The notes below the pieces were generated by a model. That model was not told the DNA's origin, ran no database searches, and saw only the letters and a program-made list of their open reading frames with translations. The position numbers and the translations under genes are program-made. Below, piece after piece: positions 24,064 to 31,747 of a stretch of DNA of 32,505 nt. The stretch covers positions 1 to 32,505 of the forward strand of contig CAYTUB010000029.1 of the NCBI GenBank assembly GCA_964441145.1, written 5' to 3'. This DNA comes from SHLQ01 sp964441145 (lineage in GTDB: Bacteria > Actinomycetota > Acidimicrobiia > Acidimicrobiales > SHLQ01). Positions within the stretch are counted from its first letter, which is position 1; the number at the start of each line of letters is the position of its first letter.

Positions 24064-24993
24064 ATGTTCACTCGTAACCGCACCATCGCCGCAGCACTTA
24101 TTGCCGCAACCGTTGTTGTCGGCTTCTCTGCGCCAGCTTCGGCGCAGGATGCGCAGACCTGCGATGGGGAGGCAGCCACCATCGTCGGAACCGACGGTGC
24201 TGACACCATTATCGGGACCACGGGTGCCGACGTGATCGTGTCACTCGGTGGAAACGACATCGTCGACGGCCTCGGTGGAGACGACATCATCTGTACCGGC
24301 AGTGGCGATGACCTCGTCTTCGCCGGAAACGGCAACGACACCGTGCTCGCTGGCAAGGGTGCCGACGTCGTGCTCGCTGGAGGCGGATCGGACACCGTGA
24401 CGGGCGGCAATGGTGCCGACGAGCTCGTGGGTGAGGCCGGCGCTGACACGTTGTCCGGCGGAGACGGCGACGACGTCATATTCGGTGGCGACGGCGCTGA
24501 CACGTTGTCGGGCGGCAAGGGTCTCGACATCATATTCGGCGAAGCAGGCGCCGACGACATCTCTGGAGGCCGCGGCAACGACGGTCTCTTCGCCAACGCA
24601 CCACTTGACGCTGACGTTCCACCAGACACCCGGGACAACACCGTTTCGGGCGGACGAGGAAACGACGTAGTAGTCGGCTCAAACGGAGCTGATGAACTAA
24701 GTGGCGGACAGGGTGCCGACATCCTCGAGGGCCGCAACGGTCGCGATGTTCTCAACGGTGGCAAGGGCGGTGACTGGCTCGATGGCGGTGCTGGTGCAGA
24801 CGACCTCAACGGCGGAGGCGGCGACGACCTCCTTCTCATCGAAGGAGCCGACGACGCTAACGGAGGCGAAGAGGTCACAGAGGACGTGTGCGGACGACTC
24901 TTCAACTTTGATGGCTCGGTACTCAACGGCTGCGAGGTCGTCTTGCAGGCCACGCAAGCCGAGATCGATACGATTCTCGAAGATCGCTTCTAA
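24064..24993 (+). CDS. Secreted RTX (haemolysin-type calcium-binding) repeat protein
   Basis: The 309-aa protein has a clear Sec signal peptide (residues 1-27, cleavage after APASA). From about 40 to 265 it consists of GGxGxDxxx nonapeptide repeats (for example GGDGADTLSGG and GGRGNDVVVGS), which bind calcium and fold into a parallel beta roll outside the cell. The array is broken once, at about 178-195, by a Pro/Asp-rich segment. Four cysteines (33, 75, and two near the end) could form disulfides. No enzymatic domain is attached. Classical RTX proteins use type I export without a signal peptide; this one has a Sec signal. AAGGAG (24051-24056) lies 7 nt before the ATG. Confidence 0.9.
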   Translation: MFTRNRTIAAALIAATVVVGFSAPASAQDAQTCDGEAATIVGTDGADTIIGTTGADVIVSLGGNDIVDGLGGDDIICTGSGDDLVFAGNGNDTVLAGKGADVVLAGGGSDTVTGGNGADELVGEAGADTLSGGDGDDVIFGGDGADTLSGGKGLDIIFGEAGADDISGGRGNDGLFANAPLDADVPPDTRDNTVSGGRGNDVVVGSNGADELSGGQGADILEGRNGRDVLNGGKGGDWLDGGAGADDLNGGGGDDLLLIEGADDANGGEEVTEDVCGRLFNFDGSVLNGCEVVLQATQAEIDTILEDRF

Positions 24994-25011
24994 CTAGACG
25001 AAAACGACCTT

Positions 25012-25054
25012 GAGCCCACCGACGTCTATGCGTCGGTGGGCTCTCGTCCTTTTT
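25012..25054. terminator. Rho-independent terminator between RTX and DM13 genes
   Basis: Perfect 13-bp arms (25012-25024 and 25031-25043) with a 6-nt loop are followed by TCGTCC and TTTTT (25050-25054) on the plus strand. It ends the RTX gene. The minus-strand side has a weaker T-rich tail and may also serve the convergent DM13 gene. Confidence 0.92.
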
Positions 25055-25072
25055 GCGTAGCGACGACGGCTT

Positions 25073-25561
25073 CTAGGCTGGGACAGCTACGAGACCAGCA
25101 CTCCCGAAAGAGACATCGAGCTGCTGATCGAAGATCTCTACCTCGTTGAACACGCTCAGATCGATCAAACCTGGAATGGTGAAGGCTTGCGCTCCGCTGG
25201 GTGCTTGCAGCGTGCCCAACGTCCACACCTCGCCACTATCAGAGCGAAGGTTGACGACGAGCTCTTGCCCACGATTCGTTTGGAAATTCTCACTGAGGGT
25301 CAGCGTTCTCTGCCCGAGATTCTCGCCAGCGACAAACGCCTCGCCGAGAACAGTGAAGTTGGAGTCCCCGGTAAAGCTCCCGGCAAAGACGGTCTCGTCG
25401 AAGATCTCGTCGAATACAGATTCTGCGGCTTCATCCTGCTCTGAAGCGATTTCCTGTGTCGCCGTTGAGTCGGTCGAGGAAGCAATGATCAGGGCTGCGG
25501 CGATCCCAAAGATCGCGAGCCCGATGACGGTGATTCGGGTGAAGAACTGTCGAAGTGTCAT
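25073..25561 (-). CDS. DM13-domain protein, membrane-anchored, lacking the usual cysteine
   Basis: The 162-aa protein starts with MTLRQFFTR and a hydrophobic helix (about 10-28), so it is anchored or exported. A short acidic linker precedes a DM13 domain at about 57-158: AGSFTGDSNFTVLGEAFV, then LVVNLRS, LGTLQAPSGAQAFTIP, and VSFGSAGL. DM13 has been proposed to act in extracytoplasmic redox or electron transfer, partly through a conserved Cys in a VWC motif. Here that position reads IFD (Asp145), so the residue is missing. I chose ATG 25561 because a longer frame is unnatural and the leader matches that of two paralogues. Confidence 0.75.
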   Translation of the reverse strand: MTLRQFFTRITVIGLAIFGIAAALIIASSTDSTATQEIASEQDEAAESVFDEIFDETVFAGSFTGDSNFTVLGEAFVAGENLGQRTLTLSENFQTNRGQELVVNLRSDSGEVWTLGTLQAPSGAQAFTIPGLIDLSVFNEVEIFDQQLDVSFGSAGLVAVPA

Positions 25562-25590
25562 GCAATGGAAAGGCGCAGATCGCGGGCGAT

Positions 25591-25612
25591 GATTCCGAAG
25601 CGGTCTTAACAA
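25591..25612 (-). promoter_or_regulatory. Shared upstream element, copy A
   Basis: Read on the minus strand, TTGTTAA (25606-25612) is followed by 9 nt and GGAATC (25591-25596), then exactly 29 nt to the ATG at 25561. The same arrangement precedes the other two DM13-family genes. Confidence 0.6.
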
Positions 25613-25646
25613 GTGGAGACGTTTCGTTCGGCCCCGTATCAATGTC

Positions 25647-26432
25647 CTACTTCGCGAATGCTCTGATGGCGAGCGTTGAGCCGACCGCGGTGATCGCGAC
25701 GATCCACACAAGAGCCCAAAACAAGGCGCTGCCAACATCGGTGCCACCAAAGATTGCGCGCATGGCATCAGCGGTAAGGGTCACGGGTTGGCGGGACGCA
25801 AAGGCTTGGAGCCAGTCGGGCATGTTCTCGACCGGAGCGAAGGTTGACGCCGCGAAGACCAAAGGGAAGACCGGAAGAAACGCTGCTGCCTGAACGGCTT
25901 CGACGTCTCTGACCTTGAGCGCCATGAAGGTGAACACCCAGGTGAACGAGTAGGCAAAGGCCACGCCAAGTAGAACCCCACCGAGTACGCCAAGCACGCC
26001 ACCTCCGGGCCGAAAGCCGAGAGCCAAGCCGACAAGCACGACGACCGTGGCGGTGATGATCGACCGGCTGGCGTCGGCGACGGTTCGTCCAATGAGCACC
26101 GCTGAGCGTCGCATGGGGAGGGAACGGAATCGGTCGATGGCCCCAGATTCAAGATCTTGGGCCAATCCAATCGCCGTGTTGCTGCCTGCGAACAACGCCG
26201 TCTGCACCAACACGCCAGGAACGAGGAAGTCGATATAACGCACGCCGGTATCGATTGACCCGCCGAAGACGAAGTTGAACAAGACGACGAACATCACCGG
26301 CTGGATTGTGGAGAAGACGACAACCTGCGGGGTGCGCGACAAGCGCAAGAGATTACGTCTGGTCATCGTTGCTACATCGCGAAAGATTCCGGGTCCCGTG
26401 GTCGATGCGATCTCGGTAGTTGCGGCGCTCAT
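25647..26432 (-). CDS. ABC-2 type permease, DrrB-like
   Basis: The 261-aa integral membrane subunit of an ABC exporter has six predicted helices. It has the DrrB/NodJ style: TRRNLLRLSRTPQVVVFSTI at the start, a YIDFLVPGVLVQTALF segment, a DLESGAIDRFRSLPM loop and a final VWIVAITAVGSTLAIRAF helix. Family members export drugs, lipids or polyketides. Its ATG overlaps the ATPase stop (ATGA). Cargo is unknown. It lies within a block of DM13 genes. Confidence 0.88.
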   Translation of the reverse strand: MSAATTEIASTTGPGIFRDVATMTRRNLLRLSRTPQVVVFSTIQPVMFVVLFNFVFGGSIDTGVRYIDFLVPGVLVQTALFAGSNTAIGLAQDLESGAIDRFRSLPMRRSAVLIGRTVADASRSIITATVVVLVGLALGFRPGGGVLGVLGGVLLGVAFAYSFTWVFTFMALKVRDVEAVQAAAFLPVFPLVFAASTFAPVENMPDWLQAFASRQPVTLTADAMRAIFGGTDVGSALFWALVWIVAITAVGSTLAIRAFAK

Positions 26433-27400
26433 GGAGTTTCTGCCTTGGTTTTGTCGTCTCCGTCGTCGCCGTCATCGGCCTTCCCGGTAAGGGACAGGAA
26501 CACGTCATCGAGTGACGGGCGCTCAATGGAGATTTCGGCGATTTCGATCCCGGCGACTTCGAGTTCGGCGGCGACCTTAACCAGCGAACCAATCCGGTCG
26601 TCGACGGGGGCCGAGACCGATCCCATCTCGGAAATTCTCGGCTCATTGCCAGTAACTGACGCGATGACCTCAGCTAGGGCGGCGATCGAGTCGCGATCTT
26701 CAGGAACAGCGACAAGAAGGTCGCCACCCATACGCCTCTTCAGTTCATCCGCAGTGCCTTCGGCGATGACCTTGCCGGCGTCGATGACCGAGATCTCGTC
26801 GGCGAGCTCGTCGGCTTCTTCGAGGTACTGGGTCGTGAGCAGCACGGTTGTGCCTTCGCCCACTAGCTCGCGCAGAAACTCCCAAAGCTCGATGCGGGTG
26901 CGGGGGTCGAGACCGGTGGTTGGTTCGTCGAGGATCAAGACCTTCGGTCGCCCGACCAGGCTTGCGCCAAGGTCCAGGCGTCGGCGCATGCCTCCGGAGT
27001 AGGTCTTGACCAAGCGGTCGCCGGCGTCGGTCAACGACAGTCGTTCGAGTGCCTCATCGGCACGCTTCTTCGCGGTTGCTTTGGGCAGCTGGTAGAGGCG
27101 GCCCACAATCTCGAGATTCTCTCGGCCCGTAAGGAGGCCGTCGACGGCGGCGTACTGACCGGCGAGCCCGATCCGGCCGCGGACACGGTCGGGTTCGCCA
27201 CGCACGTCGATGCCGTCGATTGTCGCTGTGCCCGCCGTCGGGTTGAGCAAGGTGGTCAATACGTTGACCAAGGTGGTCTTCCCCGCACCGTTAGGGCCGA
27301 GCAATCCACGTACTTCGCCGTCGGCGACAACGAGGTCTACACCGTCGAGGGCTTTGACAGAACCGAAGTCCACCTCGATTCCGTTCGCGTGGATCATCAT
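26429..27400 (-). CDS. ABC transporter ATPase, DrrA-like
   Basis: The 323-aa ATP-binding subunit has Walker A GPNGAGKT (35-42), signature YSGGMRRRLDLG (134-145), Walker B VLILDEPTTGLDP, and a C-terminal extension of about 95 residues with the DUF4162-like SIERPSLDDVFLSLTG ending typical of daunorubicin-resistance ATPases. I chose ATG 27400 (MMIHANG); a GTG at 27442 would add 14 residues unlike the family. It is co-translated with the DrrB-like permease. Confidence 0.9.
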   Translation of the reverse strand: MMIHANGIEVDFGSVKALDGVDLVVADGEVRGLLGPNGAGKTTLVNVLTTLLNPTAGTATIDGIDVRGEPDRVRGRIGLAGQYAAVDGLLTGRENLEIVGRLYQLPKATAKKRADEALERLSLTDAGDRLVKTYSGGMRRRLDLGASLVGRPKVLILDEPTTGLDPRTRIELWEFLRELVGEGTTVLLTTQYLEEADELADEISVIDAGKVIAEGTADELKRRMGGDLLVAVPEDRDSIAALAEVIASVTGNEPRISEMGSVSAPVDDRIGSLVKVAAELEVAGIEIAEISIERPSLDDVFLSLTGKADDGDDGDDKTKAETP

Positions 27401-27442
27401 CGACCAGAACGCTACCGCTGTCGGGTTCCGGTTTGGCTCCAC

Positions 27443-27597
27443 CCCAATATTGATGACTACTCTGGACTTCTAGTTACCCTTCGGTATAGTTGGTTGTAAC
27501 GAAGTCGTTGTTGCCAGTTTCCCGCCACTGGCAGCAGCGGCTTTGTTCTTTTTGCCGCGGTGTCTTCGCAGGCGAACTGACGAGTGTGATCGGTCAG
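27443..27597. other. Intergenic region upstream of the ABC operon
   Basis: The 155-bp region should hold the exporter promoter. A hairpin with 7-bp arms, TGCCAGT (27512-27518) and ACTGGCA (27527-27533), lies about 65 bp downstream of the truncated DM13-family gene and may end its transcript, though no T-run follows on the minus strand. Confidence 0.35.
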
Positions 27598-27807
27598 CTA
27601 CGAGGCGAGAGAGTTCGCAATATCAGAAGGTATTGCCGGTGGAGGAGTCGTCGTAACGACGGGCGTTTCCATTGGTGCCAGAGTGGGAACCGAGCTCTCT
27701 TGGGCAGCCATTTGAGTTCCTGAGAATCCGAGAATGACCACGATCACCACCGCGACCATGGCGAAGCCGACAACTGCGAGTTGGGCTGGTGCCTTCAGTG
27801 CCATCAT
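27598..27807 (-). pseudogene. Truncated DM13-family paralogue (membrane anchor and linker only)
   Basis: The 69-aa frame aligns with the first 55 or so residues of the DM13 protein at 28005-28511: both have a Q-x-A-x-x-G segment, VAVVI, LGFSG and MAA-x-E, then a Pro/Thr/Glu linker. It stops before any DM13 domain. The 150 bp after its stop show no recognisable DM13 remnant in any frame I checked. It retains the shared upstream element and the 29-nt leader, so it may still be expressed as a small membrane peptide. It is either a decayed duplicate or a deliberate short form. Confidence 0.7.
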
Positions 27808-27836
27808 GTAATCGAAACGACTCAGCCGCTCTCCAC

Positions 27837-27859
27837 GATTCCGCCAGGCGTATTAACAA
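27837..27859 (-). promoter_or_regulatory. Shared upstream element, copy B
   Basis: On the minus strand TTGTTAA (27853-27859), 10 nt, GGAATC (27837-27842), then 29 nt to the ATG at 27807. It is identical in layout to the copies at 25591 and 28541. Confidence 0.6.
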
Positions 27860-27932
27860 CTACGAACACTTCGACGAGGGTCCGAAAGCTTGCGGCCCAA
27901 TCCGTCGACCGGTAGACCCCAAAATGCGAAGA

Positions 27933-27955
27933 GCCCGAACCCTGAGGGTTCGGGC
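27933..27955 (-). terminator. Terminator after the full-length DM13 gene
   Basis: Perfect 10-bp arms GCCCGAACCC (27933-27942) and GGGTTCGGGC (27946-27955) enclose a 3-nt loop. It lies about 50 bp after the stop of the DM13 gene at 28005. On the minus strand a moderately T-rich stretch ending in TTTT follows. It separates that gene from the truncated paralogue. Confidence 0.75.
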
Positions 27956-28004
27956 CTTTCTGATGACACGAGACTTTCCGACGGCTAGTAGGCCGGCACT
28001 GGGT

Positions 28005-28511
28005 TTAGCCCGCCGAGACGAAGGCGCTTCCGAAGTTGATTCCGAATGGCTCACACCAGACTTGCACTTCGCTGAACTCGCTGATGTCGACACCGGCGGG
28101 AATCTCGAAGTCTTGTTCACCACTCAGAGCCTGAAGGTCTCCTAGGTTGACGAAGTCTCCGCTTTCGGCCCGCAAGTAGATCACCAGGCGGGGACCGGCG
28201 GGAGTGTTGAACTGTTCGCCAAGACGAAGTGTCTGTGACCCGTCCGCTCCTTCGAGCACGATGGCCTCGCCGGTGATTCGGTACGGACCGTTAGGGTCGA
28301 AGCTGCCCGAGAATGTGGCCTCCCCGGCGTCCGATATGGCGTCCTCGACGGGAACTTCTGGCGTGGAGGTTTCTGCCGGTGTCTCAACCGGTGCCGCTAG
28401 CTCTTCGGCTGCCATCGGGCTGCCAGAGAAGCCGAGCACCGCTGCGATCACTACAGCGACCACGACGAGACCGGCGAATGCGATTTGGGGGGTTTGCTTG
28501 ATCAGTGTCAT
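28005..28511 (-). CDS. DM13-domain protein, membrane-anchored, with conserved cysteine
   Basis: The 168-aa protein has an N-terminal hydrophobic helix (about 10-28), a Pro/Glu/Thr linker (35-60) and a DM13 domain at about 66-165. The domain begins with FSGSFDPNGPYRITGEAI, continues with RLVIYLRAESGDFVNLGDL and ends with VWCEPFGINFGSA. Cys153 sits in the typical VWC position. DM13 domains are thought to act in redox reactions at the cell surface, but no bacterial role is firmly known. It is close in sequence to the truncated gene at 27598 and related to the one at 25073. No Shine-Dalgarno is present. Confidence 0.82.
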   Translation of the reverse strand: MTLIKQTPQIAFAGLVVVAVVIAAVLGFSGSPMAAEELAAPVETPAETSTPEVPVEDAISDAGEATFSGSFDPNGPYRITGEAIVLEGADGSQTLRLGEQFNTPAGPRLVIYLRAESGDFVNLGDLQALSGEQDFEIPAGVDISEFSEVQVWCEPFGINFGSAFVSAG

Positions 28512-28540
28512 GCAAATGTAACGACCCTGTTGCGCCGAGG

Positions 28541-28563
28541 GATTCCTACTCGGGCATTAACAA
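28541..28563 (-). promoter_or_regulatory. Shared upstream element, copy C
   Basis: On the minus strand TTGTTAA (28557-28563), 10 nt, GGAATC (28541-28546), then 29 nt to the ATG at 28511. Upstream of it a CGAAC-type stretch is partly shared with copy B, so it may belong to the same site. Confidence 0.6.
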
Positions 28564-28645
28564 CTTCGAACGTTCATCGACGCAGGTGCAAGCTCTCGTC
28601 GCCATGCCAGAATGATCGGACCCTCCGACCAAGGACAGGAATCAG

Positions 28646-29143
28646 ATGGACGCTCAGCAACTCCGCTCACTTCAAGCCCCCCTTAAGCAGCAGTACACCG
28701 ACGACCCCGACTCTGCGGTAATCACACTCAAAGCAACGGGCAAGGTGGGGGAGGGAGTTACCTGCAAGGTTGATACCGGTCGGGCCATGGCAGAAGCTGG
28801 CCTGCATCCGGCAACCGGCGGTGACGGCATGTCTTTGTGCTCGGGCGACATGTTGCTTGAAGCTCTGGTGGCCTGCGCCGGCGTGACCTTGAAAGCGGTA
28901 GCGACGGCGATCGAGATAGACCTTCGGGACGCATCGTTGACAGCTGAAGGTGACCTCGATTTCCGCGGAACACTCGGCGTTAGCAAGGAGGCGTCAGTTG
29001 GGTTTAGCAACATCCGTCTCAACTTCGACCTCGATACCGATGCCGACGAGGAACAGCTCGCCACGCTGATCAAGCTGACCGAGCGTTACTGCGTCGTGTT
29101 CCAGTCGATCTCCAATACTCCAGAGATGACCGTCTCGTACTAA
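28646..29143 (+). CDS. OsmC-family peroxiredoxin-like protein
   Basis: OsmC/Ohr proteins reduce organic hydroperoxides with a cysteine pair. The 165-aa protein has both: Cys77 in LLEALVACAGVTLKA and Cys149 in ERYCVVFQSI. It has an extra Cys65. The long N-terminal part and the GGDGMSLCSGDMLLEAL segment place it in the broader OsmC group rather than Ohr. AGGA lies about 7 nt before the ATG. It is divergent from the DM13 gene at 28511 and convergent with the flavoprotein gene. Confidence 0.85.
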   Translation: MDAQQLRSLQAPLKQQYTDDPDSAVITLKATGKVGEGVTCKVDTGRAMAEAGLHPATGGDGMSLCSGDMLLEALVACAGVTLKAVATAIEIDLRDASLTAEGDLDFRGTLGVSKEASVGFSNIRLNFDLDTDADEEQLATLIKLTERYCVVFQSISNTPEMTVSY

Positions 29144-29170
29144 AGCGCGTGGGAGGGCCAGGCTCGGGTC

Positions 29171-30385
29171 TTACCGACTGGCGATATCTGAGCCTGCGTG
29201 GAAACCGTTGGTCCACGCGTTTTGGAAGTTAAAGCCGCCGGTGATTCCATCGACGTCGATAATCTCACCCGCGAAATACAGACCAGGTACTCGTTTGCTC
29301 TCCATGGTCTGAAAGTTGATGTCGTTGAGCGAGACGCCGCCGCAGGTAACGAACTCGGCCTTATTAGTGCTCTTGCCGACGACGGTGAAGGTGGCGGCGG
29401 TCAGCTCGCGAACGAGGGCGGTTGCCTGCTTTTTGGGGAGCTCGGACCATGTCGTCGTCTCGGCAATCCCAGAAGCAACGAGTAGCCGGAGCCAAAGCCG
29501 CTTTGGGATCGCGGGGAAGGGGCTCCGGCTCGAAAGCTGGCGTTTGCGCTCTGTGTCTCGCTGGCCGGCGATGACTGCTGCCGGATCTACCCCCGGTAGC
29601 CAATTCAGCGACACATCGAATTTGTAGCTGCGTTCGGCAAGCTCACGGGCGCCCCATGCAGAGATCTTGAGAATGCCCGGCCCGCTGAGGCCCCAATGGG
29701 TGATCAGCACCGGGCCGCTGCTCTGAAGCTTGCTGTTCAGGATTGCGACGTTGGCGTTGTCGACCGATAGACCTGCGAGACCGGCCAGGCGTTCGTCGTC
29801 GATCTTGAACGTGAAGAGCGATGGGGTAGCGGGCAACAGGTCGTGTCCGAGGTTCGAGGCCAGTGTTGCGCCCAATGTGCTGCGGGTTCCGCCGGTCGCG
29901 AGAACGACGTTTGCGGCGGTGTAGGAACCGCCGGTGTCGGTCTCGACGGTGAACGTGCCCTCGGTCCGCGTAATTGAGGTGACACCCTCGGAGGTGCGGA
30001 TAGCTACTCCGGCAGCATCGGCTGCGTTGAGTAGCGCGTCGACGATGGTGTGAGAGTCGTCGGTGACCGGGAACATGCGGCCGTCTTCCTCGGTCTTGAG
30101 GGCAACGCCTCGGCCTTCGAACCACTCGACGGTGTCGGTGGGCCCGAACCGGTGAAATGGGCCAATCAGTGATTTCTCGCCGCGGGGATAGTTCGTAGAC
30201 AGCTCCCGCGGCTCAAAGCACGCATGTGTGACGTTGCATCGCCCTCCGCCGGAGATTCGTACCTTCTGCAACAGCTGTGCTGTCTTTTCGAGGACGAGCA
30301 CGGATTTCTCCGACTTCTCGGCACAGGTGATGGCCGAGAAGAACCCGGCCGCACCTCCGCCAACAACGATGAGGTCAAAGAACAT
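29171..30385 (-). CDS. HI0933/BaiN-family NAD(P)/FAD-dependent oxidoreductase
   Basis: The 404-aa flavoprotein has the dinucleotide fold DLIVVGGGAAGFFSAI (4-19), the family-specific KVRISGGGRCNVTH (41-54), and the ending PGLYFAGEIIDVDGITGGFN followed by FQNAWTNGFHAG. This is the BaiN/YhiN branch, related to a bile-acid reductase; its physiological substrate in non-gut bacteria is unknown. It is a distant paralogue of the flavoprotein at 19412-20614. The ATG at 30385 gives a full-length family protein. Confidence 0.9.
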   Translation of the reverse strand: MFFDLIVVGGGAAGFFSAITCAEKSEKSVLVLEKTAQLLQKVRISGGGRCNVTHACFEPRELSTNYPRGEKSLIGPFHRFGPTDTVEWFEGRGVALKTEEDGRMFPVTDDSHTIVDALLNAADAAGVAIRTSEGVTSITRTEGTFTVETDTGGSYTAANVVLATGGTRSTLGATLASNLGHDLLPATPSLFTFKIDDERLAGLAGLSVDNANVAILNSKLQSSGPVLITHWGLSGPGILKISAWGARELAERSYKFDVSLNWLPGVDPAAVIAGQRDTERKRQLSSRSPFPAIPKRLWLRLLVASGIAETTTWSELPKKQATALVRELTAATFTVVGKSTNKAEFVTCGGVSLNDINFQTMESKRVPGLYFAGEIIDVDGITGGFNFQNAWTNGFHAGSDIASR

Positions 30386-30456
30386 GCCCGGTAACCATAC
30401 GGCGCGGTTCGCACCGCTAGCTCGAAGCCGACGGAGGTCCCTGATGACGCTGGCTA

Positions 30457-31524
30457 CTAAAACCCGAACGTGATGAACGCCTTAGCCGTTGAATTGCGCT
30501 CTGTTTCAATCGTTGAGAAGCGTACTTGGGCACCATTGCTCGGGATGCTGTAGCGATCGGTGAACTCACTGGCGGGTTCGCCCCAGCCCTCGACTTCGGC
30601 AATCTCGACGACCAGGGCTTCCAGCTCGTCTTCAGTAGAGTTGGCGAACTCATAGCCTGCTTCGATGTCGGCGTTCCCGTTCTGGTGCCAAATCGAGTAA
30701 CTGATCGGCTGATTGCCGACGAACAACGGGTGGTCGCCAAGGATGTCGGCGTTGATTCCGCTGTAGGCCAACCGAGCATCATCATCAATTGGCAGTCCGG
30801 TGCTAGTTGAGAGATTCACAATCGTCTGGCCGCTGGTACTGGTTTGGACTTGGATCTTGTAATCAGCCACTTCAGCTAAGAGGATCAAGTCGCCGTCGTT
30901 GTCGATTGCAGACTCAGAAACGTCTTCACTTCCGAACATGGCTGTGGCCTCGGCCTGAAATGTCGCAACAACATCTTCCGGAGCCGCCGACGTTAGGAAC
31001 GTAACCTCTGTTTGCTGTGTCCATCCTCTGTCCGGTATTTCGAGAATTGTTCGTAGCTGTGTGATGGCGCCCACCACAGCGGTGTCGGGAAACGTGGTGA
31101 ACTGCGGCCAATCGGAATAGATGCGCGCCATCGTGCCGGACAGGTCATCGGTTGGGCCCGTCAGGCTGTCGGCGAGTAGAGCGATCTCCTCGGCACCCAT
31201 GTCGGAGCTAACTCGTGAACCGTTCGCCACAACGGCGCCTGATTCACCCGAGCTTGGGGCGGCCGTCGTTTCGACCGGAGCTGCCTCTGGGGCGGCTGTT
31301 GTCGTTGTTTCGACCGGCGCTGCCTCGGTAGTGGTCGGGGCTGCTGCCGTTGTTTCGACCGGGGCATCTGTCTGCGATGCCTCCGACAGTTCTTCGATCT
31401 GCGCCGTAAGTTCATCAATCTGCGCTTGTGCAGTATCCAGATCGTTCGAATCGTTTCCGCCGCATGCTGATGCGACCAGGGCGATGGTGAGTGCCATTGC
31501 AGCAAGACGAGGTCGAGTATTCAT
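30457..31524 (-). CDS. Lipoprotein with coiled coil and Thr/Pro/Glu repeats
   Basis: The 355-aa product has a signal peptide ending in VASAC (lipidated Cys21). A short predicted coiled coil follows (LDTAQAQIDELTAQIEELSE, about 29-48), then a low-complexity stretch with repeated PVETTAAP units (about 54-90). The remaining 260 residues form a domain I do not recognise. It has repeated charged/aromatic beta segments, including two related parts near 130-230 and 245-350. I chose ATG 31524, with GGGGA 7 nt upstream, over an upstream frame. It is probably anchored to the outer face of the membrane. Confidence 0.75.
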   Translation of the reverse strand: MNTRPRLAAMALTIALVASACGGNDSNDLDTAQAQIDELTAQIEELSEASQTDAPVETTAAAPTTTEAAPVETTTTAAPEAAPVETTAAPSSGESGAVVANGSRVSSDMGAEEIALLADSLTGPTDDLSGTMARIYSDWPQFTTFPDTAVVGAITQLRTILEIPDRGWTQQTEVTFLTSAAPEDVVATFQAEATAMFGSEDVSESAIDNDGDLILLAEVADYKIQVQTSTSGQTIVNLSTSTGLPIDDDARLAYSGINADILGDHPLFVGNQPISYSIWHQNGNADIEAGYEFANSTEDELEALVVEIAEVEGWGEPASEFTDRYSIPSNGAQVRFSTIETERNSTAKAFITFGF

Positions 31525-31747
31525 TGTTGTTCCCCAATTCAGTGTGTGTGTTTCCATTCAGACGCACGCTCCGCCACATCTGTTGGAAATCTCCGTGGCA
31601 CCGGTCGTGGAACCCGTCCGCCACGACTCGATGATATGTCTCCAAGCGGGGCAGTCGCCCACTCATACCCCGTGTCGTTTCAGGACTGCGCAACGTCAGA
31701 ATGCTGACAGCGAAAACGACAAGACTCACATCTGCCAGGATTGGTCT
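31525..31747. other. Divergent intergenic region
   Basis: The 223-bp region must hold the promoters of the lipoprotein gene (minus) and the small cysteine-containing gene (plus). I see no clear operator, hairpin or RNA. Confidence 0.4.

Noticed and set aside
23895..24953. 352-codon Ser/Pro-rich minus-strand frame
   Set aside because: It is the antisense shadow of the RTX repeat gene, which has a signal peptide and a ribosome site.
24064..27400. RTX protein and the ABC pair as a type I secretion system
   Set aside because: The ABC genes are DrrA/DrrB exporters without the fused ATPase-permease or membrane-fusion protein of type I systems, and the RTX protein has a Sec signal.
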